64,000 nucleotides of DNA from Lepas anatifera (lineage: Eukaryota; Arthropoda; Thecostraca; Lepadidae), in assembly GCA_034440635.1 (NCBI GenBank), contig JAOTON010001031.1, positions 496,001 through 560,000 on the forward strand, in the 5' to 3' direction. A program made the position numbers and the translations under genes. Positions 59,833-64,000 of the stretch are shown in pieces (position 1 is the stretch's first letter; every line of letters starts with the position of its first letter). The notes below the pieces were generated by a model. That model did not search any database, had not been told where the DNA came from, and saw only the letters and a program-made list of their open reading frames with translations.

Positions 59833-60339
59833 GACGAGGGGGCGCGGGGGCGGCACCTGCGGTAGAGCTACGCCGCGGTCGGACAGAGCTACGCCGCGGC
59901 CGGGCAGAGCTACGCAGCCGGCGGCAGGCACGCCGCGGTGTGTTGAGTGGGGGACGAACTCTGGAGGGAGAGGATGGTGCGCTTTGTCGGACTAGAAGAG
60001 CTATGCTTTTTGATAGAGTGGATGTGGTATTTGCTTCATTGTTATGGAGCGGACTTCGCATTTGGTAATTTAGAGAGTTTCACGTTGATGTTTAGAGTGT
60101 TATTGGAGTGATCCCGAAAGGGAGATGGTTCTGCTTAGAGAAATTAGCTTGCTGCACCTCTGTCAAGCGGGAGTTCAGTTTCAATAATTAGTTGGATTCA
60201 CCGTTAGACGTATAGAAGTGATACGGAGTGGAGAGCGGTGAGACAGTATTTTCATGGAACAACAAACACCGTGTCAAACTACTCCGTGGAAATGTAGCGT
60301 CCCTGCGTGCAGACAATCGCACACTGGCACTATCAGAAC
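59833..60339 (+). other. MOB1 3' UTR and flank
   Basis: It begins GC-rich with a tandem AGAGCTACGCCGCGG phrase (about 59864-59930). No obvious AATAAA. Confidence 0.45.
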
Positions 60340-60532
60340 CAAGGGCGCCGCCACGGCATTTTTACAGGGGGGACGGACCCGGGCTGGTGCTGACCGGGGG
60401 GAGGCGAATTTTGAGCATATTCGGTACCTGACAGCATTAATGACGATGGAGCCAAAAATTTGAGGGGACGCCCCCCTGGTTGGCCAACAGGGGGAGGACA
60501 CGTCCCCCGTCACCCCGCTTTCGGCGCCCATG
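60340..60532. mobile_element. hAT-like MITE, 193 bp
   Basis: An inverted relative of 30193-30388. The flanks are ATCAGAAC (60332-60339) and ATCAGAGC (60533-60540), 7 of 8 matching. Confidence 0.85.
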
Positions 60533-60540
60533 ATCAGAGC

Positions 60541-61329
60541 ACTATCAGAACAGCAGTCAGCTCAGCCCGGTTCTGGAACCGTTATCATCTGTAATTTCTC
60601 TGATTCTCGATGATTCCCTAAAACATTTAATTTGTCTCGAGATTGTCATCAAATCACAAACCATTTGTCTAATCACAAATGACGATGGTTTCGATATTTT
60701 CTCAACTTGGCAGGTCTCAGGTTTGTTTTTTAAACAAATATATTTTGAGCCATGGTATATATCACAATTACTTATGTCTCGAATCCTTTTTTAGCCGGAT
60801 CTCACGTCCGCTGCTGACTGTAGGAGGTGTCAGGACGGGGAACTTTTCCCCGATAACAATCAAAATCCAACATTGCTCTCGGCCGATTCGTTTCGTAGTT
60901 TGCCGATAATTCTACAATTTCGAACTGGATGGATCAATCGCGGATATCAGTGAAGGTGTTTGTTTAATGCAAAGTTCTACAAATTAAAAGCGCCGATGCG
61001 TGTCATTACTCGAGAGATACCTTCCTGAAACAACTAGAACCTAAAACCAACCAGTGTCCCACGGTGTGAACATCGGATTATCAACATCCCCACGGACGCT
61101 GCGTAAGCAGGCGAGTGCTCCTGACTTAAAGCGCCCGTGTGCGATTTTCCGCATGAGAACACACTTCGTTTCGATTCATACTTTAGCTACAGAGAAACTA
61201 CTTGTGTTTCGAACATAAACAGCCGGGAGTCCTCGGTACTGAAACTGATATTGGCCTCTGTTTGACTGTGTTTAGCTTCGCTCCATTGCGCGGTTTGGGA
61301 CTGTAATTGCGAGTTTAACACGCTCTGAG
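60541..61329. other. No gene recognised
   Basis: Single-copy-looking DNA with no ORF of note. Confidence 0.4.
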
Positions 61330-62520
61330 CTGTGATAACGAGGGATAGGTTAGCTATTTCTCTCATGACCTGCTGTCTTCTCTCGCATGCTTCGCATTTG
61401 CCTCTGCATAATACTGGACATGTAGTTTCCCGGGCTGAACACGGAGCTGTCTTCGGGTTCTGTTGTCATGGCATCAGAACGTGTCAAGTTGCTGGTGTTG
61501 CCAGCGCCCTTTAACTGAGAATCGGATGTCTGGATGGGCCGGGTACTCTGTGCCGTTTCTTTGAGTCTTCTGTGTACAGGAAACATTGGTTTGAAGGATA
61601 AGATGGTAGTTTCAAAGTCGACAGAGTTTATTTAATGGTCCCTTTGGTCGCTATAGGCTAGCGGCGTGGTTTTTGAGACTTCCTGGTTTCTTTGATGTTT
61701 CGGAAACGTTGATGAGCATAAAAAACGTCTGTTTTTGTTGAAATTTAAATCTTGGTTTTGTTGTGACTCAATGTTGACAGCTGGCCGGGGGCGGTTATCA
61801 CTTATAGGCATCAGTATGCTCTCTGTAGAAATTACTTTTTCAAACTTTTCATTTGCAGTTCAATACAATTCTCCGTGACTTTTCCAGCGTTCTGTGCCCA
61901 GTTGTTTCCCCTAACTTCAAATGCCTACTCTGAAATTTTGTCGGAAGCCTCAACAGATGATGTCCTTTTGTTGACTTCATATGTTTTAGGCGAGAGCGTT
62001 GCTGCAATTTTTTCCGAGGAATAAGGGGTAGATCCGGAAATGGAAACTTTTTTCGTACCTCTGTCGTCTTAAGCACGGTGGAACACCGAACAGATCTCAA
62101 AGAAATTGTCTCCTTCCGTAACTTTGGCATGTGCACCCTTTCTAGGAAAAACATTCTGGGAAATAGTTGAAGAATCCAAAACTGAGTTAGGGACCGACCC
62201 CTCAGTTCTACAGAGCGATCTGTCGCCCCCCCTTCCACCCTCCCCTTGGCCGTAGAACTGGTTGATTTTTCATGAGAAGTAGGCCGGTTCGTGGCGTCGA
62301 TATTGAAATGGTTGACAGGAGCTGTGTCTGAGTGGCCTGCTGTGTGTGCTGTGGGTGCCGGTTGTCTCTGGCTAGATATGGTGTTTCCTCTGTACTAAGA
62401 GCCGTGTAGTGTTGGGACCGTAGGTCGCCGGGCCTTGAGATGTGGTTCTCCGTGGTGTCTGTTGCCGAGGGGTGAACAGCGGCCACTTTGGGCAGGATCC
62501 TAGAAATGCTTTTCAAAAGA
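61330..62520 (-). other. Minus-strand series of open Ser/Thr/His-rich segments, possibly decayed coding
   Basis: Adjacent minus-strand frames at 62516-62208, 62238-61849 and 61586-61350 are open and similar in composition (Ser, Thr, Gln, His). The first two meet at a G-run near 62225. In another frame 62190-61815 reads SVLDSSTISQNVFPRK and on, with two internal stops. No domain is recognised. It could be a degraded disordered protein or chance. Confidence 0.25.
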
Positions 62521-63390
62521 TGGTTGGGAAGTTGTGGTCAAAATGTTGATGAGCTTGTAGGGTATCGGGAAATGCCTTTGGATAACTTGTCGAATGGGGG
62601 ATCCGCCCGATCGACGGATTCTGCAGATTTTCTAAGTATATTTTAGGAATCCTTTTTGATCGTCAAATGTAAAAAAATGCACAACCCTCGTTGTAGAGGT
62701 CAGGGAAACCCCGATCCTGTGGCTTAGGGGAAAATCTCGGATAACTAGAAGATTCAATGTTTTGAAAACACACCGCTACCATTTGAAGTGTGGATAAGCC
62801 CTTGAGGGCGGTATGATGTCTAACTTACCTTCTTTCTTCCTCCTTCTTCTTGTATGGTATCTAACTTATGGTGCCTAACCTTCTCATTCGGAGTGCTGGA
62901 GATAGTTTCGTCTCCTGTAAGACTTCACAAGCCCCTTTTCTTATGGGAAACCTGCTGATATCGCTGTGAGAGGTGTTGGGAAATTGACTAATCTCTTCTG
63001 GCCACTGCCTCGTCTATGATGGCATTCTCATAGCTTACATGTCAAAACAGTGTTCTGTTTCAGTTTGTGTGTGGGAATCTACCTTATCGATCCGAAACCA
63101 GCTCTCTCCTTCAGTTATCGGTTGCAGATTGTCCCTGGCCCTCTCATATCTCGTGTGGAGAACAGGTAGCTCATCAGAGTGTCACACCCCCACCACCTCT
63201 GTTTCTCGAACTCTGCCGATCCCTACTCACAGGACGAGCAATCGGCGGTGTATTGATACAAACTCTGCGTACTGTTCAACTGCTCTATGGACCCGGTGTG
63301 AACGCTCGCCCGCCCTCGTTGGTGTTCTCTTAAACTAGCAGTCTTCTTAGGCTTGTGTGTCTTATGGCTACCGGCATGTGTGTCATATCT

Positions 63391-63421
<31 letters not shown>

Positions 63422-64000
63422 TGATGTTCTATTGGCCTGTGATAGGCGGAGTCTGTGTAGAGCTCTTTCTCACCCCTCAAACGTGATGTTCTCCCTAGTT
63501 GTTGTACGTTATCAGGTGTTTGTTTTGTGCGCTATGGGATTCCTGTGCTGTGTACCTTTAATGTATTTTGTGTGAGCATTTTCTCTTCTTCTACGGCTTG
63601 CATCTCTCCAAGGGACTGTATACTGTGGAAAATATCTGAGAATTTAGCTCGCTCGTCGTTTCTTGTTTTGAAATGAGTGTTGCCGACGCCCCGCTGTTTC
63701 CTCCTCAGCCATTTGGGTTTCCTTAATTGTACTAAGTGCCGAATGTGAAACGCTTTGTCGCACGCGCGCCGTTCAAATTGTCTGGGTCTCTGTATAATTG
63801 GGTGATATCTGATCGATTAGAGATGTGCCGGAGTTGGAGTTGGGGACTTGTGAATGCTGGTGCGGCTGCCGGAGACTTTCCAGCAAATGACAGTGGCAGT
63901 TCAAAGTTTATTTTTCAATTCTCCCCTGTATTGTGATGCTAAGCTCGTCTCTCGACGGTGAAAACGCGATGGTAACGCTTAGAGGACGTAGAGTGGCTTG
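62521..64000. other. No gene recognised; (CT)n at ~63388-63416
   Basis: A short CT microsatellite interrupts otherwise featureless DNA. Confidence 0.45.

Overview
This is a eukaryotic, repeat-dominated genomic window. Three things suggest an arthropod, perhaps a crustacean: interstitial arrays of the arthropod-type telomere repeat TTAGG, one intron-split conserved gene (MOB1/mats, the Hippo-pathway co-activator), and many degenerate transposons. The phylum call rests mainly on TTAGG and is an inference. There are no operons, CRISPR arrays or prokaryotic genes.

Layout. 1-2779 and 12268-15055 are two nearly identical copies of a non-coding unit holding an AT-rich foldback, a (CAG)n-(TTAGG)n array and a cluster of GTACTATATGGTC palindromes. 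2780-~9000 is a near full-length two-ORF LINE of the L1/Tx1 type, broken by frameshifts. 9294-12138 is a nest of small DNA elements, including an AGGTCA-rich element flanked by TTAA that sits inside one arm of a large inverted repeat. 15150-16880 is a GC-rich minisatellite. 16911-17842 is a dead Ty3/gypsy integrase and pol tail split by a hAT-like MITE with an 8-bp target duplication. 18685-21419 (minus strand) is a spliced tyrosine-recombinase gene (Crypton-like) with an apparently complete R-HxxR-H-Y set and two homopolymer frameshifts. 22.3-45 kb is a transposon graveyard: hAT MITEs with target duplications, further AGGTCA blocks, a 560-bp TTAGG array, Penelope-like GIY-YIG remnants, a tRNA-derived SINE and minisatellites.

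45649-59832 (plus strand) is MOB1, with five coding exons visible and only the first tiny coding exon not found. Reading phase, zinc ligands and the two MST phosphosites all fit. The protein has a lineage-specific C-terminal tail with 11 consecutive glutamines. Its introns hold a ~980-bp (GA)n tract that starts at a splice donor, Penelope fragments, a GT-rich block and a second minisatellite. 59833-64000 is the 3' flank, with one hAT MITE and an unexplained set of minus-strand open segments.

The best candidates for something undescribed are the spliced tyrosine-recombinase gene, the AGGTCA-saturated TTAA element, the CAG/TTAGG arrays joined to palindromes, and the polyQ-tailed MOB1.
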